This document shows, in pieces, positions 1 through 7,924 of a stretch of DNA of 17,539 nucleotides. The DNA is from Peptostreptococcaceae bacterium. GTDB taxonomy: Bacteria > Bacillota_A > Clostridia > Peptostreptococcales > Acidaminobacteraceae. Both the position numbers and the translations under genes were made by a program. Numbering within the stretch: position 1 is the stretch's first letter; each line of letters begins with the position of its first letter. The notes beneath the pieces are model-generated. The model was not told the DNA's origin. It worked only from the letters and a program-made list of their open reading frames with translations, and made no database searches. The stretch covers positions 1 to 17,539 of the forward strand of contig JABXKX010000513.1 of assembly GCA_013619035.1 (NCBI GenBank). Reading direction: 5' to 3'.

Positions 1-1
1 C

Positions 2-1705
2 TGTATCACATTGGCCGAAGGGATGACAGACTCTATTTATAACTTACTCAAAAGTGGTAAGACGGAAATAGAAATCATAGAAGCTTATTTAGAAGAATCT
101 GAAAAGGCAAGAGAACTATTCGCACCGGTATTATCGTTTTCTAGTCTTTCTTTCTCAACAGACTCAACAAACACTAAAGCTTTAGCTAGTTTACAAAAGT
201 TACAAAGCTTAAATGCTTCAATGGTAACTTCTAAAGTTATATTTGAAAAATGGTTATGTCAAAGAGATGATCTTGCTACACTTATTAATTCGTCTAACTC
301 ATTAAAGAAATATGAGTTTTATTTAAATGAAATTGTTCAAAATGCTAAGTATTCTTTAGATGAAAAAATCGAAATGGTCATTTCTCAAATGAGACAAACA
401 GGTGCAAGAGCATGGGATACATTACAGAAGAAAACCTCTTCTGGAATCACTGAAGATGTAACGATAGATGGTACAACTGAGAATATGCCTTTACAAGCTA
501 TTAGAAACCTCGCATTCGAAAAAAGTGCTGAAAAACGTAAGATAGGTTATGATGCTGAAATGACGGCTTACAAGAAGCATGAAGATGCCTCAGCGGCAGC
601 ATTAAATGGTATTAAAGGTGAAAGTTTAACACTTTGTAAGTTAAGAGGTTACGACTCACCACTTGAGAAAACTCTTATCACCTCTTTAATGAACAAAGAA
701 ACTCTAGATGCTATGTTAGATGCTATGAGAGATTCATTGCCAAAATTCAGATCTTACTATAGAAGAAAGGCTGAGTTACTGGGCCACAAGAACGGTTTGC
801 CATTCTATGATATGTTTGCACCATTAGGAGATAGTGATATTACATATCCATATGAAGACGGTAAAAAATTAGTCCTTGAACAATTTGCTACATTTTCAAC
901 TGAGCTACATGATTTTGCAAAAGAAGCTTTTGATAATGATTGGATTGATGTTGAGCCTAAAAAAGGAAAAGCTGGCGGTGCTTTCTGCGCACCGGTACTT
1001 CCTTTAAAAGAAAGTAGAATTCTTTTAAATTACACAGGTAAATTAAATAATGCCATCACTTTAGCTCATGAACTTGGACATGGATTCCATAACTTTAATC
1101 TATTTAATGAAGCAACGTTAAATATTGGTTCACCAATGCCTTTAGCTGAGACCGCTTCAATATTCTGTGAAACCATAGTAAAAAATGCTGCTTTAAAAGA
1201 AGCAGATTCAAAATCTAAATTTAGCATACTAGAAGTTGCTATTCAAGGTTACTCACAGGTTATTGTCGATATCTATTCTCGATTCTTATTTGAGTCAAAA
1301 TTATTTGAAAGAAGAAAAGAAGGCTCTTTATCACCTGAAGAAATTAAAACATTAATGATTGAAGCTCAAAAAGAATCTTATGGTGATGGTTTAGATCCTG
1401 ATGTACTTCATCCTTACATGTGGATGAACAAAGTGCATTATTATATTCCAGACATGGATTACTATAACTTCCCATATGCATTTGGTTTATTATTCGCAAA
1501 AGGTTTGTATGCTAAGTATAAAACTATGGGAGAGGAATTTGTACCGAAGTTAAATACACTTCTATCATCAACTGGTAAAATGCCTGTTGCTGACGTAGCC
1601 AAGCAATTAAATGTAGATGTGACGGATAAAGCATTCTGGGCAGCCTCATTAAATGAAATTGGTGAAGAAATCGATGAGTTTATCGCTTTGAGTCAAAACT
1701 TATAA
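2..1705 (+). CDS. M3 family oligoendopeptidase, 5' end outside window
   Basis: Zinc metallopeptidase of family M3 (oligoendopeptidase F-like), expected to cleave short peptides in the cytoplasm. Counting residues from the TTG at 11, the HExxH zinc site is H353-E-L-G-H357, and the third ligand is probably E380 in the downstream L-A-E-T-A-S motif, the usual M3 arrangement. The reading frame is open to the window edge (codons C-I-T precede the TTG). The usual N-terminal W-x-L-x-x-x-Y start of this family is absent, and full members are around 590-600 residues against 564 here. I therefore read the TTG as an internal leucine and the gene as truncated by the window by roughly 30-40 residues. No signal peptide or membrane segment is visible in the part seen. 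The gene is convergent with the copper operon and ends at a shared hairpin terminator. Family assignment is firm; the peptide substrates are unknown. Confidence 0.93.
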   Translation, partial: CITLAEGMTDSIYNLLKSGKTEIEIIEAYLEESEKARELFAPVLSFSSLSFSTDSTNTKALASLQKLQSLNASMVTSKVIFEKWLCQRDDLATLINSSNSLKKYEFYLNEIVQNAKYSLDEKIEMVISQMRQTGARAWDTLQKKTSSGITEDVTIDGTTENMPLQAIRNLAFEKSAEKRKIGYDAEMTAYKKHEDASAAALNGIKGESLTLCKLRGYDSPLEKTLITSLMNKETLDAMLDAMRDSLPKFRSYYRRKAELLGHKNGLPFYDMFAPLGDSDITYPYEDGKKLVLEQFATFSTELHDFAKEAFDNDWIDVEPKKGKAGGAFCAPVLPLKESRILLNYTGKLNNAITLAHELGHGFHNFNLFNEATLNIGSPMPLAETASIFCETIVKNAALKEADSKSKFSILEVAIQGYSQVIVDIYSRFLFESKLFERRKEGSLSPEEIKTLMIEAQKESYGDGLDPDVLHPYMWMNKVHYYIPDMDYYNFPYAFGLLFAKGLYAKYKTMGEEFVPKLNTLLSSTGKMPVADVAKQLNVDVTDKAFWAASLNEIGEEIDEFIALSQNL

Positions 1706-1745
1706 AAAATACAGCCAAATCATTAGTTGATTTGGCTGTTTCTTT
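1706..1745. terminator. Bidirectional intrinsic terminator between M3 peptidase and copZ
   Basis: A perfect 12-bp stem (1711-1722 with 1728-1739) closes on a 5-nt loop. It is followed by a T-rich run on plus and preceded by an A-run (1704-1709) that becomes a U-tract on minus. It therefore serves both convergent genes. Confidence 0.9.
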
Positions 1746-1948
1746 TATTCTATACCTAAGACATCGTATCCGACATCTTCAATTGTTTCTTTCAACTTTT
1801 CATCTGTAATATTATCCACTTCAACAATAGCATGTTTTAACTCTACACTTGTTTCAATTACTGTAACGCCTAATGATTTTAAAGCCGTTTCTACTCTTCC
1901 CGTGCAGTGTCCACACATCATACCTTCAATTGAAATTGTTTTTTTCAT
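1745..1948 (-). CDS. copZ: Copper chaperone CopZ (HMA domain protein)
   Basis: Small cytoplasmic copper chaperone, a single heavy-metal-associated domain of 67 residues. Its G-M-M-C-G-H-C motif supplies the two cysteines that bind Cu(I). In the known pathway such chaperones pass Cu(I) to the metal-binding domains of the CopA ATPase. Two ATG codons are adjacent (1951 and 1948). The AGGAGG ribosome site overlaps the copA stop codon and lies only 2 nt from the first ATG but 5 nt from the second, so I chose 1948; an annotation starting at 1951 would add one methionine. It is the last gene of the regulator-copA-copZ operon, 9 nt from copA, and ends at the bidirectional terminator. Metal specificity (Cu against Ag) is inferred from family and context. 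In contrast to CopA, both cysteines here are ordinary TGC/TGT codons. Confidence 0.93.
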   Translation of the reverse strand: MKKTISIEGMMCGHCTGRVETALKSLGVTVIETSVELKHAIVEVDNITDEKLKETIEDVGYDVLGIE

Positions 1949-1957
1949 CATATCCTC

Positions 1958-4378
1958 CTAGATTTTCATATTTCTTAAACGAAGTGCATTACTAACAACC
2001 GATACTGAACTGAGTGACATAGCTGCAGCTGCAATCATTGGATTTAATAATGGACCACCCAACAGATATAACAAACCAGCAGCTACAGGAATACCTATAA
2101 TATTATAGAAGAAAGCCCAGAACAAGTTTTGTTTGATATTTCTAATGGTCTTTCTACTCAGTTTTATTGCCGTTACCACATCGTTTAAATCATTTTTAAT
2201 TAAAACAACATCTGCAGCTTCAATCGCTACATCTGTACCTGAACCAATAGCAATACCAACATCAGCTTGTACAAGTGCCGGTGCATCGTTGATACCATCA
2301 CCGACCATAGCAGTGATACCATCTTTTTGAAAAGATTTTACCGCTTCTGATTTGTCTTCTGGTAAAACTTCTGCTCTCACTTCATCAATACCAACTTCTC
2401 TAGCAATGGCTTCTGCAGTTGTTTTATTATCTCCTGTAATCATTGCTACTTTAATACCCATTTCCTTTAATGCAGAAATAGCAGATTTAGATGTTTCTTT
2501 TAAAGTATCACCAACCGCTATAAATCCTACAAGTTGAGTGTCTAGAACAACAAAAATCGGTGTTTTACCTTGTTGTGCATATTGTTCCCATTCATGCGAT
2601 AATTGATCTATGACTCCAAGATCTTTCATCATTCTTTCGTTTCCAATTTTGATCACTTGATCATCTAATTTAGCTTCTAATCCGTAACCTGGTAAAGCTT
2701 TGAAGTTTTCAACAGGTTTAAGTTTAATTGATTTTTCTTTTGCATAATTCACTATAGCGGCAGCAATTGGATGTTCAGAACCCTGTTCTGCTGAAGCAAC
2801 AAAGTATAATATTTTTTCTTTTTCTATACCATTTGATACCACATCTGTCACAGTCATTTTACCTTCAGTAATTGTACCCGTTTTATCAAGTACCACTGTT
2901 TCAATTTTATGCGCTTGTTCTAATGCTTCACCACTTTTAATCAATACACCATATTCAGCACTTCTTCCAGTACTCACCATAATTGCCGTTGGTGTTGCCA
3001 AACCTAATGCACATGGACATGCAATAACCAAGACAGCAATAAATATTCTAAGTGAAAATTCTAAATCTCCAGTGCCAATCATCCATCCAATAAAAGCAAT
3101 AATTGCAATCGAAATAACGACCGGTACAAAATAACCAGAAATAATATCAGCAAGTCTTGCAATGGGTGCCTTTTTACCTTGAGCATCTTCAACCAGATGT
3201 ATGATATTAGATAAAACAGTCTGGTCGTGTGATGATGTTACTTTAACTTTCATATGACCATGTTTGTTCATACTCGCAGCAACAACTTTTGAACCACCTT
3301 GTTTATCAACTGGCAAGCTTTCACCCGTTAACATGGATTCATCTACACTACTTTCACCTTCTATAACTTCCCCATCAACTGGAATAGCAGAACCTGGCTT
3401 TATGATAACCACATCCCCTATTTCAATTTCTTCTACAGCCATTTCTATTAACTCTTCACCATGTTGAACCAATGCTCTTTTAGGTTGTAATTTAATTAAC
3501 TTCTCGATGGCTGCAGTGGTTTTGCCCTTAGATCTATGTTCCAATGTTTTACCCAATTTTATCAAAGTAATAATTGTCGCAGCACTTTCGAAATACAAAC
3601 TGTGCATAAAATGTTTATCACCTGTGAAAATCATTGCAGTGGCATATATTGAATATAAAACCGCTGCTGAAGTACCAATGGCAATCAAAGAATCCATATT
3701 AGGTAATCTTTTAAACAAGGCTTTAAAGCCTTTTGTATAAAAATGTTTACCCACATACATCACAGGTAAGGTTAAAAGTAGTTGAACCAAAGCAAATAAA
3801 CTCAAATTGCTGCCTGGACTAATAAACTTTGGTAACGGTAATCCTATCATCGGTCCCATTGCTAGATACAATAGCGGGACAGTAAACGCAGCAGCAATTT
3901 TCATCTCTCGCCACATTTTCTTTTCTTCTAATTCTGTTTTATTGATATCTCTTACTTTCTCTATATCTAAAGGTGTGTAGCCTGCCTTTGTGATGATCTG
4001 TTTCATCTGTGATAAACGAATCACAGTTGGATTATACTCAATTGTCGCTTTATTTGTAGCAATATTAACCTCAGCAGAAATAACACCTTCAGCTTTATTC
4101 AAAACTCGACTAACTGTCGAAGAACATGCCGCTCACGTCATGCCATCCACAGGAATTACAACATGTTTTGTCATTTCTTTGGCTTCAAATCCAGCTTTAG
4201 AAATCAAATCTTTAATTTCCTGCAGACCGAAACTCTTTTCATCATATTCTACATTTAATTTTTTAGTTGTTAGATTTACACTTGCTGATATAACAGAAGT
4301 CTGTTTGTTTAGAATTCTTTCAACAGCACTTGAACATGCTGCACATGACATACCTTCTACAATCATCTCTTTACGCAT
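1958..4378 (-). CDS. copA: Copper-exporting P1B-type ATPase CopA, probable selenoprotein (UGA read as Sec at residue 82)
   Basis: Cu(I)-exporting membrane ATPase, read here as one 806-residue protein across an in-frame TGA at 4133-4135. Order: HMA domain 1 (M-S-C-A-A-C near residues 10-15), HMA domain 2 with M-T-Sec82-A-A-C85, then eight expected membrane segments. Catalytic motifs are T-G-E 351-353, C-P-C 454-456 in the transport helix, D-K-T-G-T 498-502 (phosphorylated Asp498), H-P 536-537 and G-D-G-I-N-D 693-698. All are intact. The ATG at 4378 overlaps the end of the upstream regulator (ATGCGTAA) and has a GAGGAG site 7 nt before it. The distal fragment alone would have to start at TTG 4102 with no ribosome site and half an HMA domain. 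Only one base separates TGA from a Cys codon, so a nonsense mutation is the alternative. The hairpin at 4105-4121 and selenium-linked genes nearby favour selenocysteine. Automated annotation would probably call a split gene or pseudogene. Confidence 0.85.
4105..4121 (-). promoter_or_regulatory. Candidate bacterial SECIS element in copA
   Basis: On the coding (minus) strand, exactly 11 nt after the in-frame TGA, a 17-nt hairpin forms. Its arms are UUCGAC and GUCGAG (five Watson-Crick pairs and one U-G), and its loop is AGUUA. From memory, the E. coli fdhF minimal element is also a 17-nt upper stem-loop 11 nt after UGA, and bacterial SECIS loops usually have a G in the first two loop positions, as here. 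The equivalent stretch of HMA domain 1 encodes nearly the same peptide without this hairpin. The codons TCG and CGA used here appear atypical for this AT-rich gene. Not folded by software. Confidence 0.75.
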
Positions 4379-4874
4379 CTTCGTTCTCCTCTTCAAAAGG
4401 CATCAATAACTTTGATGCTTTACCAATGAAAGTTGCATTACCCCATAAAACAAATCGTGCACGTTTTAACGGTTCATCATAAACATAATTAAATTGTGCT
4501 TTCCCGCCTTTAACACCGTCTTCTGTAACAACTCTTAAAAGAATTTCAGACATCTTAGCAATATCATCTACTGATTCAACATAATAATCTACTATGGTAC
4601 ATAATTGCAATTTATCTTCTGAGTTAAAATAATCGGTATCCATAAACACACAAAAATCATCCTTTGAAACATCCGATCCACAAGTCTCGTGACTATTACA
4701 AACATGTTCACTTGAAGTACTTAATACATAATCCTCTAATTGCTTTTCATTGATACGCCACTGTCCTCCAATTTTGGAAGCCGCAATTTTTCCACTATAT
4801 ATATACCTTCTTATTGTCTTAACAGAAACATCTAATCTTTCTGCTACTTCATCTACTGAATATACTTTTTTCAT
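4371..4874 (-). CDS. Excisionase/MerR-type helix-turn-helix regulator of the copper operon
   Basis: Predicted DNA-binding protein of 167 residues. Residues 1-50 form an excisionase-type winged helix-turn-helix (Y-S-V-D-E-V-A, then T-I-R-R-Y-I-Y-S-G-K-I, then W-R-I). After a short linker comes a Cys/His cluster (H57, C59, H62, C65, C75, with C92 further on) that could bind a metal. The C-terminal half (about 80-160) resembles no domain I can name. It ends in an acidic tail. The ATG at 4874 has AGGAG 5-6 nt upstream and begins M-K-K-V-Y-S; an upstream extension to 4901 has no such site. It is the first gene of the copper operon, and its stop overlaps the copA start, implying translational coupling. 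The likely role is copper- or metal-responsive control of this operon through the palindrome in its promoter. That role is inference; the helix-turn-helix call is firm. Confidence 0.8.
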   Translation of the reverse strand: MKKVYSVDEVAERLDVSVKTIRRYIYSGKIAASKIGGQWRINEKQLEDYVLSTSSEHVCNSHETCGSDVSKDDFCVFMDTDYFNSEDKLQLCTIVDYYVESVDDIAKMSEILLRVVTEDGVKGGKAQFNYVYDEPLKRARFVLWGNATFIGKASKLLMPFEEENEDA

Positions 4875-4930
4875 AATTTCTCCTTGTCCACAACTGGACA
4901 CATATAGACAAAACTATACTTTATAACATC

Positions 4931-4960
4931 ATTGTACACCCAAGTGGTATACAATGTCAA
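4931..4960 (-). promoter_or_regulatory. Copper operon promoter with palindromic operator
   Basis: On minus, TTGACA (4955-4960) and TACAAT (4931-4936) are separated by 18 bp. A near-perfect inverted repeat fills the same interval: arms 4931-4940 and 4946-4955 match at 9 of 10 positions around a 5-bp spacer. A repressor there would block RNA polymerase. The central TACC...GGTGTA resembles CsoR-type copper operators only loosely, and the adjacent regulator is another candidate ligand. Confidence 0.75.
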
Positions 4961-4988
4961 CAAAAAAAATAACTCTCCAAAGAGAGTT
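4961..4988 (-). terminator. Terminator of the corrinoid uptake operon
   Basis: A 7-bp stem (4982-4988 with 4971-4977, loop of 4) overlaps the stop codon of the ABC ATPase gene. On minus it is followed by an eight-base T-run (A-run 4962-4969 on plus). It insulates the copper operon promoter immediately downstream. Confidence 0.88.
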
Positions 4989-5757
4989 AAAATACAACCA
5001 TAGGTTTTTTAGTTACAGGATGATCAATGATATTCACATCAATATTATAAACTGATCTAATATGATCTATCGTTACCACATCATCAGGTTTCCCATATTT
5101 GAATACTTCACCATCTGATAATAAGATGACATGATCACAATATTTTAATGCATAATTCAAATCATGTAAAATCATTATAATGGTCATATTTCGAGTACTC
5201 GACAATTTTTTTATCAAAGACATCACCTGTAGTTGGTGATGAATATCTAAATACGTTACCGGTTCATCTAAGATTAATACTTTGGGCTCTTGAGCCAATG
5301 CTCTAGCAATGATAACACGTTGTTTTTCGCCACCACTAAGCTGATGAATCAAACGGTCTTTAAATGCCCAAGTATCGGTTTCTATCATCACTTCTTTAAC
5401 AACATTAAAATCAGCTTCTGACTCGCGCTGAAACCTTTTCAAGTGTGGTGTTCTGCCCATCAGGACAACTTCATAAACCGTTAAATCATAATTGATGCTA
5501 CTGGCCTGAGGAACCATTGCCATACTTTTAGCCAAGTCAGCAATTTTTATATCATTGATATCTTCTTGATTCAAATATACCGTCTTCTTTTCAGCTTTTA
5601 ATAATTTTGAAATCAATTTAGCAAATGTTGTTTTACCTGATCCGTTAGGACCAATAATACCAGTGAATACGCCACTTTCAAGTTCTAGGGTAATATCACT
5701 TAGTATTTTTTTTTGATCATATGAAAAATTCAAATGACTAATTGATAAAGAATCCAT
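4987..5757 (-). CDS. btuD: Corrinoid/siderophore ABC transporter ATP-binding protein (BtuD/FecE family)
   Basis: Cytoplasmic ATPase subunit (256 residues) that powers import by the permease encoded just upstream. Walker A is G36-P-N-G-S-G-K-T43, the Q-loop glutamine is Q84, the signature is L-S-G-G-E 140-144, Walker B is V-L-I-L-D-E 160-165, and the switch histidine is H198. The start at 5757 (M-D-S-L-S-I) was chosen because a GGGGGT ribosome site lies just upstream. It begins one base after the permease stop, so the two are almost certainly translationally coupled; a longer frame reaching 5817 would run through the permease gene. The family alone does not tell iron-siderophore, heme or cobalamin transport apart. 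The cobalamin riboswitch at the head of this operon makes B12 or another corrinoid the best substrate guess. Confidence 0.92.
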   Translation of the reverse strand: MDSLSISHLNFSYDQKKILSDITLELESGVFTGIIGPNGSGKTTFAKLISKLLKAEKKTVYLNQEDINDIKIADLAKSMAMVPQASSINYDLTVYEVVLMGRTPHLKRFQRESEADFNVVKEVMIETDTWAFKDRLIHQLSGGEKQRVIIARALAQEPKVLILDEPVTYLDIHHQLQVMSLIKKLSSTRNMTIIMILHDLNYALKYCDHVILLSDGEVFKYGKPDDVVTIDHIRSVYNIDVNIIDHPVTKKPMVVF

Positions 5758-5758
5758 T

Positions 5759-6805
5759 TTACCCCCTACTGATATTATTATTACGATACAATAAATAAAT
5801 AAAATACGGTGCTCCAATAATTGCAGTTATAACGCCCAAAGGCAGTTGACCTGGAGCAATAATGGTTCTAGCTATTGTATCAGATAAAATTAAAAATATG
5901 GCCCCTGCTAATATTGAAGCGGGTGTTAAATACTTATGATTCGGTCCAACAATAAGTCTCATGGCATGAGGTACAATTAACCCTACAAAGCCAATAATAC
6001 CACTAATCGATACACTGAAAGCTGTTGCAACTGATGCCGTAAATAAAAGTATTTTTCTTAGTACCACCACATCAATACCCATTGATGTGGCACTTTCTTC
6101 ACCAAGTAACATCACATTTAAGTCTCTTGAGAAAAATATGAAAACAGCAACACATAATAATATAGGGATATAGACAACATCTATATGAGACATTTTAACA
6201 GAAGATAAACTGCCCATCGTCCAAAATACAATTTTCTCAACTTGATCTCTATTTAATGCAATCATCAACGATACCATCGATGATAATAAAAAACTTACTG
6301 CAATACCTGAAAGTAGAAGTGTGGTAATGGATGATTTCATGCCAACTCTTGCAATATTATAAACAACATACATCGTCACAATGGCACCGAAAAAAGCACC
6401 TATTGAAACTGCTGTTAATCCGAAAACTGTAAATGATACACCTAGAACAATCATCAATGTTGCCCCAAAAGCTGCACCTGAACTAATGCCTAAAACATAC
6501 GGTTCAGCTAGTGGATTTCTTAAAACACCCTGAAAAACAACACCAGCACCCGCTAGGGCCATACCAACAAGCGTTGCGCCTAAGATTCTTGGAATTCTAA
6601 CAACATACAATATCCTACCATGTGATTCTTTTACACCTTCTAAACTTATCAACTCTTTTATACCTGGTATTTTTGATAACAATAATTTCATAGAATGTGT
6701 AAAAGGAATTTTCTCTGGTCCAATTGTACATGCAAAGATAATTGAAAATCCTAATGCAACTAATAATCCAATTATTAAGAAATGTTTCTTTTTATCTCTA
6801 ATCAT
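5759..6805 (-). CDS. btuC: FecCD/BtuC family ABC transporter permease
   Basis: Integral membrane permease (348 residues) of the FecCD/BtuC family, importing a corrinoid or similar chelate with the neighbouring ATPase and binding lipoprotein. The sequence is hydrophobic throughout, with about ten predicted membrane segments. Typical family stretches are V-R-I-P-R-I-L-G near residue 70, R-N-P-L-A-E-P-Y-V-L-G-I-S-S-G-A around 95-110 (substrate pathway helix), and G-F-V-G-L-I-V-P-H-A-M-R near 270-280 (coupling helix contacting the ATPase). The length matches the family. The start at 6805 is preceded by a modest purine-rich site (AGGAAAGAAGAG). It is separated from the binding-protein gene by 93 nt that hold a hairpin, so its expression may be lower than that of the binding protein. 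Substrate is inferred from the riboswitch. Confidence 0.93.
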   Translation of the reverse strand: MIRDKKKHFLIIGLLVALGFSIIFACTIGPEKIPFTHSMKLLLSKIPGIKELISLEGVKESHGRILYVVRIPRILGATLVGMALAGAGVVFQGVLRNPLAEPYVLGISSGAAFGATLMIVLGVSFTVFGLTAVSIGAFFGAIVTMYVVYNIARVGMKSSITTLLLSGIAVSFLLSSMVSLMIALNRDQVEKIVFWTMGSLSSVKMSHIDVVYIPILLCVAVFIFFSRDLNVMLLGEESATSMGIDVVVLRKILLFTASVATAFSVSISGIIGFVGLIVPHAMRLIVGPNHKYLTPASILAGAIFLILSDTIARTIIAPGQLPLGVITAIIGAPYFIYLLYRNNNISRG

Positions 6806-6871
6806 GAGTCTCTTCTTTCCTAGTAAATTTCTACATAAATAGCAAAATTTTATATCTATTTTAAATGCGAA

Positions 6872-6891
6872 AGACTAGGTTAACCTAGTCT
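6872..6891 (-). terminator. Intercistronic hairpin between binding protein and permease genes
   Basis: An 8-bp perfect stem with a TTAA loop lies 7 nt after the binding-protein stop. Only a short, interrupted T-run follows on minus (TTTCGC), so it is more likely a partial terminator or a 3'-end stabiliser that raises binding-protein mRNA relative to permease mRNA. Confidence 0.55.
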
Positions 6892-6898
6892 CTAATAT

Positions 6899-7888
6899 CT
6901 ATTCAAATAATTCTGGATGTAATAATTGAGCAATTGCTTTTAAACCTTCTGCAAGTCTAGGACCTTGTCTAGATAATAAATCTTGATTGATTTCTACTAA
7001 ACGTCCTTCTTTAATTGCAGTCAATTCCATGTAACCTTCAGTTTGCTCTAACGTTCCCTTTGTATCATTTAATTCTGAACAGATAATATAGTCAGGATCT
7101 TTTTCTATAATCGTCTCTAAGTTATAAGACCAAGATTCACCATCAGCAGCGATATTAGTACCACCAGCCATTTCTAACATTTCATGAATGAATGTATCAC
7201 CTGTTGCTGTATAGTCACCATACTCACCAAATCCTACAACATAATATACCGATTTTTTCTCAGCATCTTTAACCAATTCCAAAACTGTTGTTACATCAGC
7301 TTGCATTGTTGATACTAACTCAGTTGCTTGATCTAAAACATTAAAAATTGTACCTGTTTGAGTAATTATTTCATAAACGCCATCAAAACTCTCTTGAGCA
7401 GTTAATATTGCAGTTTTAAGTCCTGCTTCGTCTAATTTTGCTAGAACTTCTTCACTGGCGTGAGTAGACATTAAAATTAAATCAGGATTAAGTGCTATAA
7501 TCGCTTCTAAATTTGGTTCTCTTAAAGATCCAATGCTATCAACAGATAATGCTGCTTCTGGATAGTTACAATAATCTGTACGACCCACTAAACGATCACC
7601 TAAACCTAAAGCATAAATTGTTTCAGTCATACTTGGTGCCATTGTTACAATTGTCATTGGCTCAGATTCAATTGTTACTTCTCTACCCATGCCATCTGTA
7701 AATGTAACAGGATAGTATGCTACTTCTTCAGTTGTTTCATTGTTTTCTTCAACCACATTGTTCTCTGTTGCATTGTTTTCTGCTACATTGTTCTCTGCTG
7801 CATTGTTCTCTGCTACATTGTTGCTTTCACAACCGATGAAAGTAAATACCATCATCATAATTAATAAAATACTTAGTAACTTTTTCAT
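6899..7888 (-). CDS. btuF: Corrinoid ABC transporter substrate-binding lipoprotein (BtuF-like)
   Basis: Extracytoplasmic, membrane-anchored binding protein of 329 residues that delivers substrate to the FecCD-type permease. A signal peptide ends in a lipobox F-I-G-C with the lipidated Cys at residue 20. Residues 22-52 are a low-complexity Asn/Glu/Ala linker made of tandem 5-residue repeats, and the periplasmic-binding-protein domain (cluster A-8/TroA-like) follows from about 58 to the end. R-L-V-G-R-T-D-Y-C-N-Y-P around 102-113 is typical of the cobalamin-binding branch. The ATG at 7888 has a strong AGGAGG 4 nt upstream. It is the first gene after the cobalamin riboswitch, so its expression should fall when corrinoid is plentiful. 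Corrinoid specificity rests on the riboswitch plus this motif; siderophore binding is less likely. Confidence 0.92.
   Translation of the reverse strand: MKKLLSILLIMMMVFTFIGCESNNVAENNAAENNVAENNATENNVVEENNETTEEVAYYPVTFTDGMGREVTIESEPMTIVTMAPSMTETIYALGLGDRLVGRTDYCNYPEAALSVDSIGSLREPNLEAIIALNPDLILMSTHASEEVLAKLDEAGLKTAILTAQESFDGVYEIITQTGTIFNVLDQATELVSTMQADVTTVLELVKDAEKKSVYYVVGFGEYGDYTATGDTFIHEMLEMAGGTNIAADGESWSYNLETIIEKDPDYIICSELNDTKGTLEQTEGYMELTAIKEGRLVEINQDLLSRQGPRLAEGLKAIAQLLHPELFE
7756..7823 (-). repeat. 15-bp in-frame tandem repeat in the btuF linker
   Basis: About four and a half copies of a 15-bp unit (plus strand cattgttctctgctg, with one to three substitutions) start at 7756, 7771, 7786, 7801 and 7816. 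Each codes for five residues of type N-N-x-A-E, forming the spacer between the lipid anchor and the binding domain. Such repeats can change copy number by slippage without breaking frame. Confidence 0.85.
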
Positions 7889-7924
7889 TTTTCCTCCTAA
7901 AATTTAGAAGTCTCCAATTGGAAA

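Noticed and set aside
1958..4102. Distal copA segment as an independent gene starting at TTG 4102
   Set aside because: It would begin in the middle of an HMA domain with no ribosome binding site, and the preceding codons continue the same domain in frame up to the TGA.
4133..4135. The TGA in copA as evidence of an altered genetic code (TGA = Trp or Gly)
   Set aside because: Other genes here end at TGA in tightly packed contexts (pheA at the ATGA overlap with mgsA, DUF6440 one base before the Nudix start), and tryptophan is encoded by TGG throughout. The site is a conserved cysteine, not Trp or Gly.
1958..4396. copA as a frameshifted pseudogene
   Set aside because: Both parts are in the same frame, separated only by TGA, and all catalytic motifs are intact. 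A simple nonsense mutation is not excluded and is kept as the main alternative in the finding.
3990..4409. Plus-strand open frame of 139 codons opposite copA
   Set aside because: It is antisense to the two HMA domains, with no ribosome site and no recognisable protein; it is a shadow of copA.
7756..7823. The 15-bp repeats as a CRISPR-like array
   Set aside because: The units are directly abutting with no spacers and are in frame inside a coding region.
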